Position numbers and translations under genes: made by a program | Notes under the pieces: model-generated | What the model was told of the DNA's origin: nothing | Databases searched by the model: none | What the model saw: only the letters and a program-made list of their open reading frames with translations | In this document: in pieces, positions 36,119-45,020 of the stretch | How the letters are laid out: each line of letters starts with the position of its first letter | Numbering within the stretch: position 1 is the first letter of the stretch | DNA from: Chitinophaga sp. | GTDB taxonomy: Bacteria; Bacteroidota; Bacteroidia; Chitinophagales; Chitinophagaceae | Assembly (NCBI RefSeq): GCF_019236475.1 | Contig: NZ_JAFAIX010000002.1 | Span: 248,001-312,000, forward strand | Length of the DNA stretch: 64,000 nt | Direction: 5' to 3'

Positions 36119-37363
36119 ATGCCTATGAATAACATCTACATTAAGAAAGTAGCGCAATTGCTATTTGCATCTGCGGCTATACTGATGAGCGATCCTGTGT
36201 CTGTAAAAGCAGCGGGCACACATTTCAGTAGTACCATGGCGGCAGCTCCCAGCATTGATAACCAAGCTTTTACTATTCGGGATGACAGTCCTGTTGGCGC
36301 CATTGTAGGCCAACTGACGGCTACCGGCAGTAACCTGCAATGGATCCTCGAAGATGATGGTAGTAAAGGCGCCTTTGACCTGGATGCCAGCGGCAGGCTG
36401 GTAGTAAAGGATGCAACCCGCTTACAAGCGAATCGTGGCAATATCGTCAGTGTATACGTGATGGTGAGTGACGGAATATCCAATAGCAATATGGCTGAAA
36501 TTACGGTGGCTATCATGGATACTTACATGAATATACCGCCTACACTTGATCCTATTGCTGATAAAGGGGCGTGTGCTGGAACATCTGTGGATACTATCTT
36601 TCTAACGGGTATGTCTGCCGTAGAACCAGATCAGACCTATAGCTTGGTAGCGGTAGCAGATGCGCCTTTACTGCAACAGTTAAATGTGACCCATGAAGGC
36701 GTACTCACCTATCAACTGAAAGGTGGTATTTTAGGCGGTAGTTGCATAATTACTGTGATGATCAAAGATAATGGAGGCGTACGTAACGGCGGCCAGGACA
36801 CGCGTTTACGCACTTTTACCCTAACCGTCAACCGACTTCCTAACGTCAGCATTGCAACTGATAAAGGTAGTATTATTGCTAAAGGCGATCAATTGACACT
36901 TACCGCTTCAGGTGGTGATCAATACCAATGGCGAGCAGCTTCCGGCATCGTTGGAGAAACCGGCTCCGCCAGTATTGTAGTAAGACCTGTATTCAACACC
37001 CGCTATATAGTAACGGCCACCAGTAATTTTGGAGGCTGTTCGGATACCGCTGCCATTGATATTCGCCTGTTAGGGGATTTTATTGTCAGAGCTAATAATG
37101 TAGTAAGTCCTAATGGAGATGGCCACAATGATCTCTGGAGGATTGAGAACATCGAAGAGTATCCCGTAAATGAACTGACCATTGTAGACAGAGCAGGAAG
37201 AACTGTTTATTCTCAGAAAAATTACAACAATACCTGGGATGCGCACATAAATGGGCAGCGACTGGCAGAAGGTACTTATTACTATATCTTCCGGGTAAAA
37301 AATCCAGTGACAAAAGCCACCGATGTAGCAAGAGGATTTATTACTGTAGTAGTGGGCGATTAA
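36119..37363 (+). CDS. Secreted protein with a gliding-motility-associated C-terminal domain
   Basis: A 414-residue exported protein (signal peptide about 1-31, ending VKAAG). Two cadherin/Ig-like domains follow (about 45-140 with FTIRDDSPVGAIVGQLTATG, and about 145-235), then a PKD/SprB-like stretch (about 240-315). It ends in a CHU_C domain (about 320-414: VVSPNGDGHNDLWRIENIEEYPVNEL, spread over 328-353) of the type used for type IX secretion, type B sorting. It should be exported by T9SS and presented at the surface, perhaps as an adhesin. Two start codons (36119, 36125) are equally possible. Confidence 0.88.
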   Translation: MPMNNIYIKKVAQLLFASAAILMSDPVSVKAAGTHFSSTMAAAPSIDNQAFTIRDDSPVGAIVGQLTATGSNLQWILEDDGSKGAFDLDASGRLVVKDATRLQANRGNIVSVYVMVSDGISNSNMAEITVAIMDTYMNIPPTLDPIADKGACAGTSVDTIFLTGMSAVEPDQTYSLVAVADAPLLQQLNVTHEGVLTYQLKGGILGGSCIITVMIKDNGGVRNGGQDTRLRTFTLTVNRLPNVSIATDKGSIIAKGDQLTLTASGGDQYQWRAASGIVGETGSASIVVRPVFNTRYIVTATSNFGGCSDTAAIDIRLLGDFIVRANNVVSPNGDGHNDLWRIENIEEYPVNELTIVDRAGRTVYSQKNYNNTWDAHINGQRLAEGTYYYIFRVKNPVTKATDVARGFITVVVGD

Positions 37364-37410
37364 TCTTCACCACTATTCTGTACAAACATAACAGCAATAC
37401 CAATACAAAG

Positions 37411-37437
37411 GCCGCATGGGAAACTGTGCGGCTTTTT
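37411..37437 (+). terminator. Intrinsic terminator after the CHU_C protein gene
   Basis: GCCGCA (37411-37416) pairs with TGCGGC (37427-37432) and is followed by TTTTT. It abuts the stop codon of the convergent gene at 37436. Confidence 0.65.
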
Positions 37438-37891
37438 AATGCCCGCCATTGCCCAGGATAAGCCCAGTGAGGATACTTAGCGCTTTTTTCATTTCGTTCA
37501 CCCAAGCAGCAGAAACTAGATCTCGTTGCGATTTATATTGCAACATGGCATGACCATATTCCAGGATCAATTGGTTGAATTCCGGTTGTCCGACTAGTAC
37601 AGCCCCTACATACTCCTGGGATATAAAAACCTCTGCAGGCTTCATTCTACGACCTTCAAACCGTTCTACTGCATGTCTTTCCGGGACATCCATGCAATCA
37701 TAAAATTTGAAATAAGCAGACGAAAATCCCCAGTTCTCCGACTGGCTAACAACGGTCATGAATTCCGGGAACAACTCATAGTCGATTGTATAAATAGCAT
37801 TGACAAGTGGGTCAAACTCGGGTTTCATTCGTAACTCAACAGCATGTGGGTTATCAGTGCCATTGCTCTTTTTTAACACCCATTTCATCAT
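37436..37891 (-). CDS. Hypothetical protein
   Basis: A 151-residue soluble protein with no signal peptide, membrane segment or motif that I recognise. Its length, regular composition and alternation of helices (IYTIDYELFPEFMTVV, VNEMKKALSILTGLI) and strands look like a real gene. The opening MMKWVLKKSNGTDNP and an acidic first half resemble small cytosolic proteins encoded near toxin systems, but no toxin gene is adjacent, so I assign no function. Confidence 0.65.
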   Translation of the reverse strand: MMKWVLKKSNGTDNPHAVELRMKPEFDPLVNAIYTIDYELFPEFMTVVSQSENWGFSSAYFKFYDCMDVPERHAVERFEGRRMKPAEVFISQEYVGAVLVGQPEFNQLILEYGHAMLQYKSQRDLVSAAWVNEMKKALSILTGLILGNGGH

Positions 37892-38024
37892 GGCGTACCA
37901 ACAGTTTGGCTTTGTGCTGAAATAATCATACCAAACATCTGTTTACAACGGGTAAACAAGATTAGTTATTGCGGAATAGTTACAGGATCTTTTGAGTCGA
38001 TAAGTTGAAAATGTGGTTATTAAC

Positions 38025-38480
38025 TCAAGCAGGTTTCATATAATCAAAAGCGCCCTTACGCAGATGTATACCATATTCCAGCCATGCTTTCATACAGGCG
38101 AGGAAGTTAGCCCAACCTTCGGTATTGCCTCTGAGCCACTTCAAGCCGGCATCTGTATTAGGCATATCTCCTTCGGTTACTTTTACAACAGTACTATTGC
38201 CACCACGGTCTTCTAGTTGTATATCTACTTTGAGCTGATTGCCTGGAGCGCCTTCCCATTCAAATATAATGGACACTGGCGCATGTACGGTGAGCACCTT
38301 TACAGGAATTTTGTCTGCGAATTCTGGAAATTTCCAGGTAACCGTATTACCCGCTTCTAGCTTACCAGTACCAGTTTCAATAAAATAATTAGACATTTCA
38401 TTTGGGTCAACAATCGCCTGAAATACCGTTGCGATTGGCCGGGAAATCTGGATGCCCGCTTTTGCCTGTAGTTCATTCAT
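38025..38480 (-). CDS. SRPBCC-family protein (AHSA1/START-like)
   Basis: A protein of about 151 residues with the Bet v1/START cavity fold. The opening AGIQISRPIATVFQAIVDPNEMSNYFI and the segments TWKFPEF, IIFEWEG, NSTVVKVTEGDM and the closing GWANFLACMKAWLEYG are classic for the AHSA1-like group. Members bind hydrophobic ligands or co-chaperone Hsp90; no specific role can be given. The ATG at 38480 is chosen over 38519 because it places the family's first strand eight residues from the start. Confidence 0.85.
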   Translation of the reverse strand: MNELQAKAGIQISRPIATVFQAIVDPNEMSNYFIETGTGKLEAGNTVTWKFPEFADKIPVKVLTVHAPVSIIFEWEGAPGNQLKVDIQLEDRGGNSTVVKVTEGDMPNTDAGLKWLRGNTEGWANFLACMKAWLEYGIHLRKGAFDYMKPA

Positions 38481-38693
38481 AAGACATGATTTTAAGCTTA
38501 CTAATTTAATGATTCTCACGCAAATGAAAAAGTCCTCATTTCCCAGCGACGCCTGCAGGCAAGGATAAAAAATGTAGGTGGTTTACCTGCCAGTCTGTTC
38601 AGAACCGATAACTAGTAAAAATTTTGACGTCTGGTTATTTTGTTTACCTTGAGGCATCAACATATTATAAAAATAGATAAACCATGAGAACCA

Positions 38694-39386
38694 ATGAAAC
38701 GCCAAGAGGATACGCCAGTTTATGAGCAGCTCACGCACCTGCTGAAGGAAAAATTAATGGAGCAACATTACCATGTGGAATTCAACCCTGAACGCATAAG
38801 TTTGATGGTGGATCATCAGGTAGAAGTGGTTGCTTCTGATGTAATCCAGGAGGGCTTACATCCCAATTTGACCAAGCTAGTTTTTGTGGTAATGCATCCG
38901 GAATATTTTCCGGACGGTATTGTAGAATACTTGGTAGGTGTAGGCACCACCCTACATGAAAAGTTGGAGTCAGGCATTGATAATTTCCTCAGCACGATAT
39001 TTCCTCCTATTATGGATGGATTCAATGATACACATGATCCAGATCTCGACTTTAACGACCGGGATGGCATTCTGTGGCATCCAAAAGAAGGACAGATAGG
39101 CTTACAGGGCAATTGGGAAGAAGAACCAGAAACAGCCAGTATGCGTGAAATCCTGAATATATTTTTAAAGTCCATTATTCCCAACCAGAAATTTAACTGG
39201 TTAAAAATATATGCCGCCAAGGATGGTCAAGGCAATATCACGCATGAATGTAACCTGAACAATCAACCATGGGAAGCCGGCGCCAAAGTGGTAGCGGATT
39301 TCGCAGCAGATTGGAAGAACCCGAATATATTCTGTGGATTAAAGCAATTCATTGTATACAGGCGTTGTGATGCTTTTGATAATTAA
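38694..39386 (+). CDS. Hypothetical protein, possibly DUF6348 family
   Basis: A 230-residue acidic, soluble protein with no signal peptide. It has alternating strands and helices, with EYLVGVGTTLHEKLESGIDNF, GILWHPKEGQIGLQGNW and a closing GLKQFIVYRRCD. It may belong to DUF6348, a family seen with secreted-toxin immunity proteins, but I am unsure of that link. It is followed by the hairpin at 39412-39441. Confidence 0.65.
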   Translation: MKRQEDTPVYEQLTHLLKEKLMEQHYHVEFNPERISLMVDHQVEVVASDVIQEGLHPNLTKLVFVVMHPEYFPDGIVEYLVGVGTTLHEKLESGIDNFLSTIFPPIMDGFNDTHDPDLDFNDRDGILWHPKEGQIGLQGNWEEEPETASMREILNIFLKSIIPNQKFNWLKIYAAKDGQGNITHECNLNNQPWEAGAKVVADFAADWKNPNIFCGLKQFIVYRRCDAFDN

Positions 39387-39411
39387 GAGCGCGATCATAT
39401 TGTTATAAAAT

Positions 39412-39441
39412 AAGAGGCGGCACCCACGGTTACCGCCTCTT
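39412..39441. terminator. Shared hairpin between convergent genes
   Basis: A 9-bp perfect stem AAGAGGCGG / CCGCCTCTT has a 12-nt loop between the stops of the DUF6348-like gene (+) and the Hsp20 gene (-). The T runs are weak on both sides, so termination strength is uncertain. Confidence 0.55.
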
Positions 39442-39471
39442 GACATTTCTCGAATAGATAAAACCGAATTA

Positions 39472-39909
39472 TTATTTAATAGCAATTTGCTTAGTGGCTT
39501 TCACCTGCTGCCCGCTTTTGGGCACATTCAACTTCAGGACGCCATCAGCATAGGTGGCGGTAATACCGTCATCCTTCGTATTTTCAGGGAGCTTGAAAGA
39601 TCTGGTAAAAGAGCTGTAACTATATTCACGGCGACTATACCTTTTCTTCTCATCTGCTTCTGTTGATTCATGTTTGGATTCCGCACTAATGGTGAGTACA
39701 TCATCTTCTATGTTTACTTTAAAATCTTCCTTCTTGAATCCGGGAGCAATCACATCCACCACATAATTTTTTTCATCTTCGCTGATGTTTACTGCCGGAA
39801 GCTGTCTGGCAGCACGATCGGCTGGAAAAAAGTTTTCCCAGCTAAAGAAATCGCGCCAGGGATCATAACTGAGCGCACGACTTTGTTTTTCAGGAGCATT
39901 CATAAACAT
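39472..39909 (-). CDS. Small heat-shock protein, Hsp20 / alpha-crystallin family
   Basis: A 145-residue ATP-independent chaperone that holds unfolding proteins. The N-terminal arm SYDPWRDFFSWENFFP is followed by the alpha-crystallin domain (about 38-135), with APGFKKEDFKVNIEDDVLTISAE and the closing ADGVLKLNVPKS. A C-terminal I-x-I-like KQIAIK supplies the oligomer contact. It is a single gene. I see no CIRCE-like inverted repeat upstream, so control by an alternative route is likely. Confidence 0.95.
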   Translation of the reverse strand: MFMNAPEKQSRALSYDPWRDFFSWENFFPADRAARQLPAVNISEDEKNYVVDVIAPGFKKEDFKVNIEDDVLTISAESKHESTEADEKKRYSRREYSYSSFTRSFKLPENTKDDGITATYADGVLKLNVPKSGQQVKATKQIAIK

Positions 39910-40027
39910 CGGTTAATTGAGTGAACAATAATTATGGTATGTAATTATTAAACACATTTGGCAGAAAATAGTTCCTTAAAAAGAAAAGAAAAAGGACGTT
40001 TAATGCGTAGATAACTATCTTTGCCGG

Positions 40028-40600
40028 ATGGAAAAAATTGAAGTCGTACCTTATGATCCCCAATGGCCGGAGCAATTTCAGGCACTGAAGGAAATTTACT
40101 TACAGCGGCTGCAAGCCCTTTATCCGCGCATAGAGCACGTGGGCAGTACGTCGGTTCCGGGTCTGCCTGCAAAACCTATCCTAGATATAGATATCATCAT
40201 TTCATCGGCAGCGCAGTTGCCAATTGTTACCAGTGCACTGGAATCGTTGGGATATACTTTCCGCGGCGATCTCGGCATTAAGGACCGTTATGCTTATGGC
40301 ATTACTAGCGCCTATACGCCGGATACCGGCGATCAAACCCTTCGACCTAAACACAACCTATATTGCTGCGTGGATGGCAGTGTTAGTCTGCGTAATCATC
40401 TGCTGGTGCGTGATACCCTGCGCGCAGATGCACAGCTCCGTAATGCATATGGCCAACTGAAGGAAACCCTGGCTGCACAGGTAGATAACATCGATGACTA
40501 CATCGAAGGAAAAAGTGCTTTTATCGGGAAAATATTATTGCAAGGCGGTATTGATGCCGATGATGTAGCAGACATCGAGGATCAGAACCGTAAGAAGTAA
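40028..40600 (+). CDS. GrpB family protein (nucleotidyltransferase fold)
   Basis: A 190-residue protein of the GrpB family, which has the nucleotidyltransferase fold and is sometimes fused to dephospho-CoA kinase. The motif EHVGSTSVPGLPAKPILDIDIII (about residues 36-58) contains the GS and DxD catalytic elements; DRYAYGI and KHNLYCCVDGSVSLRNHLLVRD follow. The substrate of the family is not established. TATCTTTG at 40016-40023 is a good -7 element only 4 nt before the ATG, so a leaderless transcript is possible. The stop is 3 bp from that of the convergent gene. Confidence 0.88.
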   Translation: MEKIEVVPYDPQWPEQFQALKEIYLQRLQALYPRIEHVGSTSVPGLPAKPILDIDIIISSAAQLPIVTSALESLGYTFRGDLGIKDRYAYGITSAYTPDTGDQTLRPKHNLYCCVDGSVSLRNHLLVRDTLRADAQLRNAYGQLKETLAAQVDNIDDYIEGKSAFIGKILLQGGIDADDVADIEDQNRKK

Positions 40601-40603
40601 GGC

Positions 40604-41200
40604 TTACTTTCTTCTCAGGCGCGACTGCATCGTGTTCAAGATATTGACGCTTTCTTGTAGTCGCCCTGTATTAGCACTACCATCCACTGCCAGGTCTTTT
40701 TTGGTGACATCATAACCTGCCAGGAAAGCTTCTAGGTTGGAGAGGTATACCACCTGATCTCCATAGAGCATATTGTACATCTTTTCATTTAACCGGTCCC
40801 CTTCTGAACGGAGGTCGTTATTGGTGAGGTCTGTTACATCTCGCATGCGCTGCATGATACCAGACATTTTCTCTTTCATTATTTCCAGGGTAACTTCATC
40901 CTTCTTGCCTGGAGCGATATTATGACGGAAAAGGCTATCCGACAAACGTTTCCGGAACTGCATATATTCCGTGAGTTCCCGACTCAGGTTTCCGAATTTA
41001 TCATTCAGATCTTCCTTTTTCTCAGCAGTGGCGTATTTGTCCAGCCCTTTATCCAAATGCTTCACCCATTCCAGTATGGAAACGGTGATATCGGATACAG
41101 GCGCTTTTCCGGTCGTCTGCGCCATAACATCAACAGTGGAGGCAATACATAACAGGCAGCCAACAATGCCACTAAAAAAATAACGTAAGGTATGTTTCAT
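40604..41200 (-). CDS. Exported helical protein of unknown function
   Basis: A 198-residue protein with a signal peptide (about 1-28, ending VMAQ). The mature part is almost entirely helical and charged (VKHLDKGLDKYATAEKK, LTEYMQFRKRLSDSLF, MKEKMSGIMQRMRDVTDL), suggesting a periplasmic helical bundle. I do not recognise the family. It is a single gene, with its start 120 bp from the hairpin-bearing gap at 41201-41320. Confidence 0.7.
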   Translation of the reverse strand: MKHTLRYFFSGIVGCLLCIASTVDVMAQTTGKAPVSDITVSILEWVKHLDKGLDKYATAEKKEDLNDKFGNLSRELTEYMQFRKRLSDSLFRHNIAPGKKDEVTLEIMKEKMSGIMQRMRDVTDLTNNDLRSEGDRLNEKMYNMLYGDQVVYLSNLEAFLAGYDVTKKDLAVDGSANTGRLQESVNILNTMQSRLRRK

Positions 41201-41278
41201 GATAGTATTAAAATGCTTCCCTAAGAACGTTTAATATTACACCATATTACTGAGACTGACATTATTTTTTTAACGCGC

Positions 41279-41309
41279 AAACGCGCAAAGGACTGGGCTT
41301 TGCGCGTTT
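41279..41309. repeat. Perfect 12-bp inverted repeat with a nested direct repeat
   Basis: AAACGCGCAAAG (41279-41290) and CTTTGCGCGTTT (41298-41309) are perfect complements around a 7-nt loop. The left arm overlaps a direct repeat of ACGCGCAA (41273-41280, 41281-41288). It lies 12 bp after the stop of the minus-strand monooxygenase gene but has no T run on that strand. Confidence 0.6.
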
Positions 41310-41320
41310 GACGTATTTAC

Positions 41321-41608
41321 TTACAATAGTTTCCCTCTATAAATAACAGGTGGCTCCTGGAGCATAACAGGAATTATTCCCACAAACGATTGAATATAGG
41401 GTTGCTGGTCATGCTGTGCCAGGCCTTCGGCATTTTCCCAAATCTCATGGAAAGTGAAAATGTTTTCATCCGTATTTTCTTGATGGAGGTCGTACTGTAG
41501 GCAGGCGGCTTCCTGTCGGCTCTGCTGCACCATTTGCAACAACTGCGTTTTTACTGCTTCCTGGTATTCTGGTTTACTTTTAATAATTGCGGTTAAATAG
41601 ACTTTCAT
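41321..41608 (-). CDS. Antibiotic biosynthesis monooxygenase-domain protein, YgiN-like quinol monooxygenase
   Basis: A 95-residue dimeric alpha/beta-barrel protein of the ABM family: VYLTAIIKSKPEYQEAVKTQL at the start, QYDLHQENTDENIFTFHEIW in the core and a C-terminal helix HDQQPYIQSF. It lies 6 bp after an MdaB-like quinone reductase gene, the same pair as mdaB-ygiN in E. coli, where YgiN oxidises quinols made by MdaB. A quinone redox cycle or detoxification role is therefore a good inference. Confidence 0.87.
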   Translation of the reverse strand: MKVYLTAIIKSKPEYQEAVKTQLLQMVQQSRQEAACLQYDLHQENTDENIFTFHEIWENAEGLAQHDQQPYIQSFVGIIPVMLQEPPVIYRGKLL

Positions 41609-41614
41609 GTATAA

Positions 41615-42238
41615 CTAATTTAGAACAGGTGCTTGTAACACGTGTTTATTCGAAAATACTTCGTTTAGATGGGCAGTATAGGCAGACACGTGTTTTTCTA
41701 TCTGTACGTTTTTCTCCACATCATGGAAATGATAGCTCTTCAGTGGCGCCAGTCCAGCGAATGCATTCATGCGATGGAAGCCATTCATCACGCCGTCATC
41801 CACTGTGGTTTGATTAAAAAATTCACCTGGGAGTGTAAATGCCGTTTCTGGTGCATTCCAACTGCTAGTGAGCATATAATGCTTTCCGTGCATCATTCCA
41901 CCTGTGCCATAGTTGATGGCTGGATTGGCGGATGAGCGACCATCGCTGGTATAGATGCCTGTATTATGCCCTGCGGTGAATACATCATCCAAATATTTCT
42001 TAAAGGCAAAAGGTACGGCAAACCACCAAATGGGGGTATGATAAATAATCACATCAGCCCATACAAATTTCTTCACCTCTTCATCTGGGTTATAATCGGC
42101 AGTCACATTAGTAATTTGGGCTTCATAACCTTCTTTGGCATCAAAGAAGCGCTTAGTGACATCGGTAATCGTATTGGTAAATTTTCCTCCGGAATGGCCA
42201 AATTCCTGGCCTGCATTTATAATTAAAATCTTTTTCAT
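41615..42238 (-). CDS. mdaB: MdaB-like NAD(P)H:quinone reductase
   Basis: A flavodoxin-fold FAD enzyme of about 207 residues that reduces quinones by two electrons. KKILIINAGQEFGHSGGKFT supplies the phosphate-binding loop; HTPIWWFAVPFAFKKYLDDVF and MMHGKHYMLTSSWNAPETAF are strongly MdaB-like. The ATG at 42238 is used, not one 27 bp upstream, because the flavodoxin strand begins directly after it. It is followed at 6 bp by the YgiN-like gene. About 95 bp of AT-rich DNA upstream should hold the promoter. Confidence 0.88.
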   Translation of the reverse strand: MKKILIINAGQEFGHSGGKFTNTITDVTKRFFDAKEGYEAQITNVTADYNPDEEVKKFVWADVIIYHTPIWWFAVPFAFKKYLDDVFTAGHNTGIYTSDGRSSANPAINYGTGGMMHGKHYMLTSSWNAPETAFTLPGEFFNQTTVDDGVMNGFHRMNAFAGLAPLKSYHFHDVEKNVQIEKHVSAYTAHLNEVFSNKHVLQAPVLN

Positions 42239-42332
42239 AGTCTTTTTTGCTGTTTGATGGTACAAAGGTAGATGCGCTCCATCAATCAGAAAAAGAATAT
42301 AAATTATAGGTTAGTATTATAAAAATAATAGA

Positions 42333-43088
42333 TCAACGATTAAACACGGGGATATTTGTGCGGCCACTATGGACTTCGGACTCGTAATAGGAGCCCATTT
42401 CCTTGATATAGCGGAGGTAATCGTAATCATTTTCGAAGCTCATCAGCATGGCATAAGTAGGGCGATACGCTACCATAAAGCTTTCCAGGAGTGGGGATTT
42501 GAGTCCAGTAATTTTTTGAACGAGGTCCTTATTGAAGCGGTAGTCCACATATTTCTCCTGTTCATCTCTTTGGAGGAATTTGCGGAACTGCTGCATGCGT
42601 TTGATTTTACCTATGCTGAAAAGGGCATCCAGGTTGATGCCGGCGCCCCCATTGCCGCTGGTGATATATTCCGGATGGAAGTCGAAATACTTGCGGTATT
42701 CTCGGCGGTTCTCCAGGGAATCGTACTGGTAAGACTTAGGTTTGGCCTTTACTTCTACTGTGGCGAGGGTTTTCACTTCCACCAGCAGTTTCATATCAAA
42801 AGGCCGGGTAAGGTTGATTTCCCTTACGGCGAATTTTTGGGTAGACTTACCTTGATAAGAAAAGCTAAGCGAATCGGTACGTGGGATTTTGATGGTATAA
42901 CGGCCCAGGGAATCAGTGACAGCACCGGCTCCGGAGTTGCTGTGCACACTAACGCCCGACAAGCCCATAGTAGCTGTCTTTTCGTAGACAGTTCCGCTGA
43001 CCTGCACCTGTTGTGCTAAGGCTACAAACCTTATCAGCACCAGCAAAAGTATCAGTAACACCTTTTTTACCAACGTAGATTCACTCAT
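42333..43088 (-). CDS. Exported carboxypeptidase-regulatory-like domain protein
   Basis: A protein of about 251 residues. Signal peptide about 1-26 (ending VALAQQ), then one carboxypeptidase-regulatory-like beta-sandwich (about 28-105, VSGTVYEKTATMGLSGVSV ... GRYTIKIPRTDSL) as found at the N-terminus of SusC receptors. A strand, VEVKTLATVEVKAKPK, and a helical C-terminal half follow. No barrel follows, so this is the free-standing type common in Bacteroidota, with no known function. The ATG at 43088 is preferred to 43127. Confidence 0.78.
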   Translation of the reverse strand: MSESTLVKKVLLILLLVLIRFVALAQQVQVSGTVYEKTATMGLSGVSVHSNSGAGAVTDSLGRYTIKIPRTDSLSFSYQGKSTQKFAVREINLTRPFDMKLLVEVKTLATVEVKAKPKSYQYDSLENRREYRKYFDFHPEYITSGNGGAGINLDALFSIGKIKRMQQFRKFLQRDEQEKYVDYRFNKDLVQKITGLKSPLLESFMVAYRPTYAMLMSFENDYDYLRYIKEMGSYYESEVHSGRTNIPVFNR

Positions 43089-43434
43089 TTGAAGCACCAA
43101 TCTAAGACAGCTAATAGATATAGACAAGTTTCTGACCTAATATTAACAAATCATTGCATTTGAACGGTTCGGAATAATAGATGGATACATGAGAAATATA
43201 ATTAAATTTCCAGGAAGGCATATATATTTGAGCAGTCACATTTATATATCCCTATGCGTACTGTCTATTTTACACAACTATTTTGACTGCGAAAAAAATG
43301 GGAACAGGGGGATAACGTTTAAATATATACGAAGTTGCAAATTCCCTTTACTACCTTATAATAATTGACTATGGGACCAGGAGAAATCTTAGGCTCCAAC
43401 AATTTACCTAGTCAAGATTAAAGCATCTATTTCT
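43089..43434. other. AT-rich intergenic stretch
   Basis: About 345 bp between divergent genes. I see no conserved frame, RNA-like fold or clear promoter element in it. Confidence 0.5.
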
Positions 43435-43875
43435 ATGCCCACTGCATTTTCCATATGTATTCGAAAGTATTTCCGAATAATAAAAATTCGATTAGCCTTA
43501 CTGTCGCAATACAGTAAAGCGATTATTATTATTGGATTGTTATTTTGTTTGATAATAATTGCAGCACTTGTGTTGGAGTTCTTTTTAAGGCCAACACTAG
43601 GATGGCCCTCGTATACTTCATCTCCCATCATCTACCTATTATTACTATTGGCTGCTTATTTAATGATAAATATCTTGTTACTATTAGGGTATAAAATGGC
43701 CATCCGATTTGCTTTCCTCGTACATGGAATAATAATCCTTACTACCCTATTTTTCTGTTTATTACTTGAAGGAGCGGATCACGTACTGTTGTTCTTCTTA
43801 CTACCGCATATCCCCTTCTATTATGAATTATTTAAGATAAGGAAGTCATGGGAGACGGCTGTCTCTCATGACTAA
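43435..43875 (+). CDS. Small integral membrane protein of unknown function
   Basis: A 146-residue protein, mostly hydrophobic, with four membrane segments (about 30-52, 65-86, 88-112 and 115-130) and a basic N-terminus (SICIRKYFRIIKIR). It ends in a short charged tail. It does not resemble a known transporter subunit. Codon use is more AT-rich than in its neighbours, and it stands alone, so it could be a recent arrival. The stop lies 14 bp from that of the convergent reductase gene. Confidence 0.6.
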   Translation: MPTAFSICIRKYFRIIKIRLALLSQYSKAIIIIGLLFCLIIIAALVLEFFLRPTLGWPSYTSSPIIYLLLLLAAYLMINILLLLGYKMAIRFAFLVHGIIILTTLFFCLLLEGADHVLLFFLLPHIPFYYELFKIRKSWETAVSHD

Positions 43876-43889
43876 TCCTATACTTCATG

Positions 43890-45020
43890 TCAGGCAGGCT
43901 GCAAATCATCCGCCAAACCGCAATTTTCCTTAATAATTTGATACGTTGGATAATCAATTAATCCCCTATCTCCTCCCTGGTAAAAGGTTTCAGGATCAGC
44001 GGGCGCCAGTGGCAACTGGTACCGTATTCTCTCCACCAAGTCGGGATTGGAGATGAAAGGTCGGCCAAAGGCAATGATATCTGCCAAGCCTTCTTGGAGT
44101 CGCGCTTCCGCAGTAGCGGGCGTATATCCACCTGCGAGGATAATCAGTTGATGGAATCGTTGACGAAGATCTTCTAGGTATGCGTGAGGAATGGGTGGCT
44201 GGCCATTTACAGACTGATCTGAGAGGTGAATATATAAGATACCCAGTTTATCTAATTCCTCCGCCAGGTATTGATGGGTAGCCAGTTCCTCTGGATAGGT
44301 GGGCAGATCATTCAATCCTGAAAACGGCGATAAACGCAGGCCAGTGTGTTCTTTCCCGATAGCTATTGCCACACCTTCCATAATTTCCATTAGGAACCTG
44401 CTTCTGTTGACGATACTTCCTCCGTATTTGTCGGTTCGTTGATTGGTAGCAGGATGTAGAAACTGGGCCGGCAAGAAGCCATGTGCCCCATGGATTTCCA
44501 CCCCATCAAAACCAGCTTCCATAGCGGCGATGGCGGCATCTACATGGGCTTGCACCATCGCGGCAGCCCCTGCTGTGGTCAGGGTATCAGGGACAGGCAA
44601 TGGTACATGGTTTCCACCAGGGATACCGACCATACCGGCTGCCGCTACATTAGAAGCACCAACAGTAGGCAAGCCCTGTTGATTGGCCGGATGCCCTATC
44701 CGCCCTGTATGGACGAGTTGTATGAAAATGGTACCTCCCTGCTGGTGGACTTCATCGGTAATCTGTTTCCAGACTTTTTGTTGGGCGGCGGAAAATATGC
44801 CTGGATTATGCTGATAGCCAACCCCATTAGGGGCCACGGCGGTATTTTCTACTATAATTAATCCAGCGCTGGCCCTTTGTCCATAATAGATACGCATATT
44901 ATCTGTAGGCATCGCGTCGCCGGTTGCTCTTCTTCTACTCATGGGCGCCATTGCAATCCTATTGCGGAAATGGTGACCACCTTTGGTCAATGGGGCGAGT
45001 AATTTTGCAGTAGTATTCAT
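43890..45020 (-). CDS. Old Yellow Enzyme family ene-reductase (NemA-like)
   Basis: An FMN-dependent TIM-barrel oxidoreductase of about 376 residues that reduces activated C=C bonds or nitro groups with NAD(P)H. Family marks are KLLAPLTKGGHHFRNRIAMAPM in the first 30 residues, GFDGVEIHGAHGFLPAQFLHP with NQRTDKYGG, LILAGGYTPATAEA and AFGRPFISNPDLVERI. The ATG at 45020 (MNTTAKLL) is preferred; a 45062 start would run into the divergent promoter. An AraC regulator gene is transcribed divergently 88 bp away and probably controls it. Confidence 0.92.
   Translation of the reverse strand: MNTTAKLLAPLTKGGHHFRNRIAMAPMSRRRATGDAMPTDNMRIYYGQRASAGLIIVENTAVAPNGVGYQHNPGIFSAAQQKVWKQITDEVHQQGGTIFIQLVHTGRIGHPANQQGLPTVGASNVAAAGMVGIPGGNHVPLPVPDTLTTAGAAAMVQAHVDAAIAAMEAGFDGVEIHGAHGFLPAQFLHPATNQRTDKYGGSIVNRSRFLMEIMEGVAIAIGKEHTGLRLSPFSGLNDLPTYPEELATHQYLAEELDKLGILYIHLSDQSVNGQPPIPHAYLEDLRQRFHQLIILAGGYTPATAEARLQEGLADIIAFGRPFISNPDLVERIRYQLPLAPADPETFYQGGDRGLIDYPTYQIIKENCGLADDLQPA

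Noticed and set aside
42369-43019. A 216-codon plus-strand frame
   Set aside because: It is antisense to the carboxypeptidase-regulatory-like gene and has no recognisable features.
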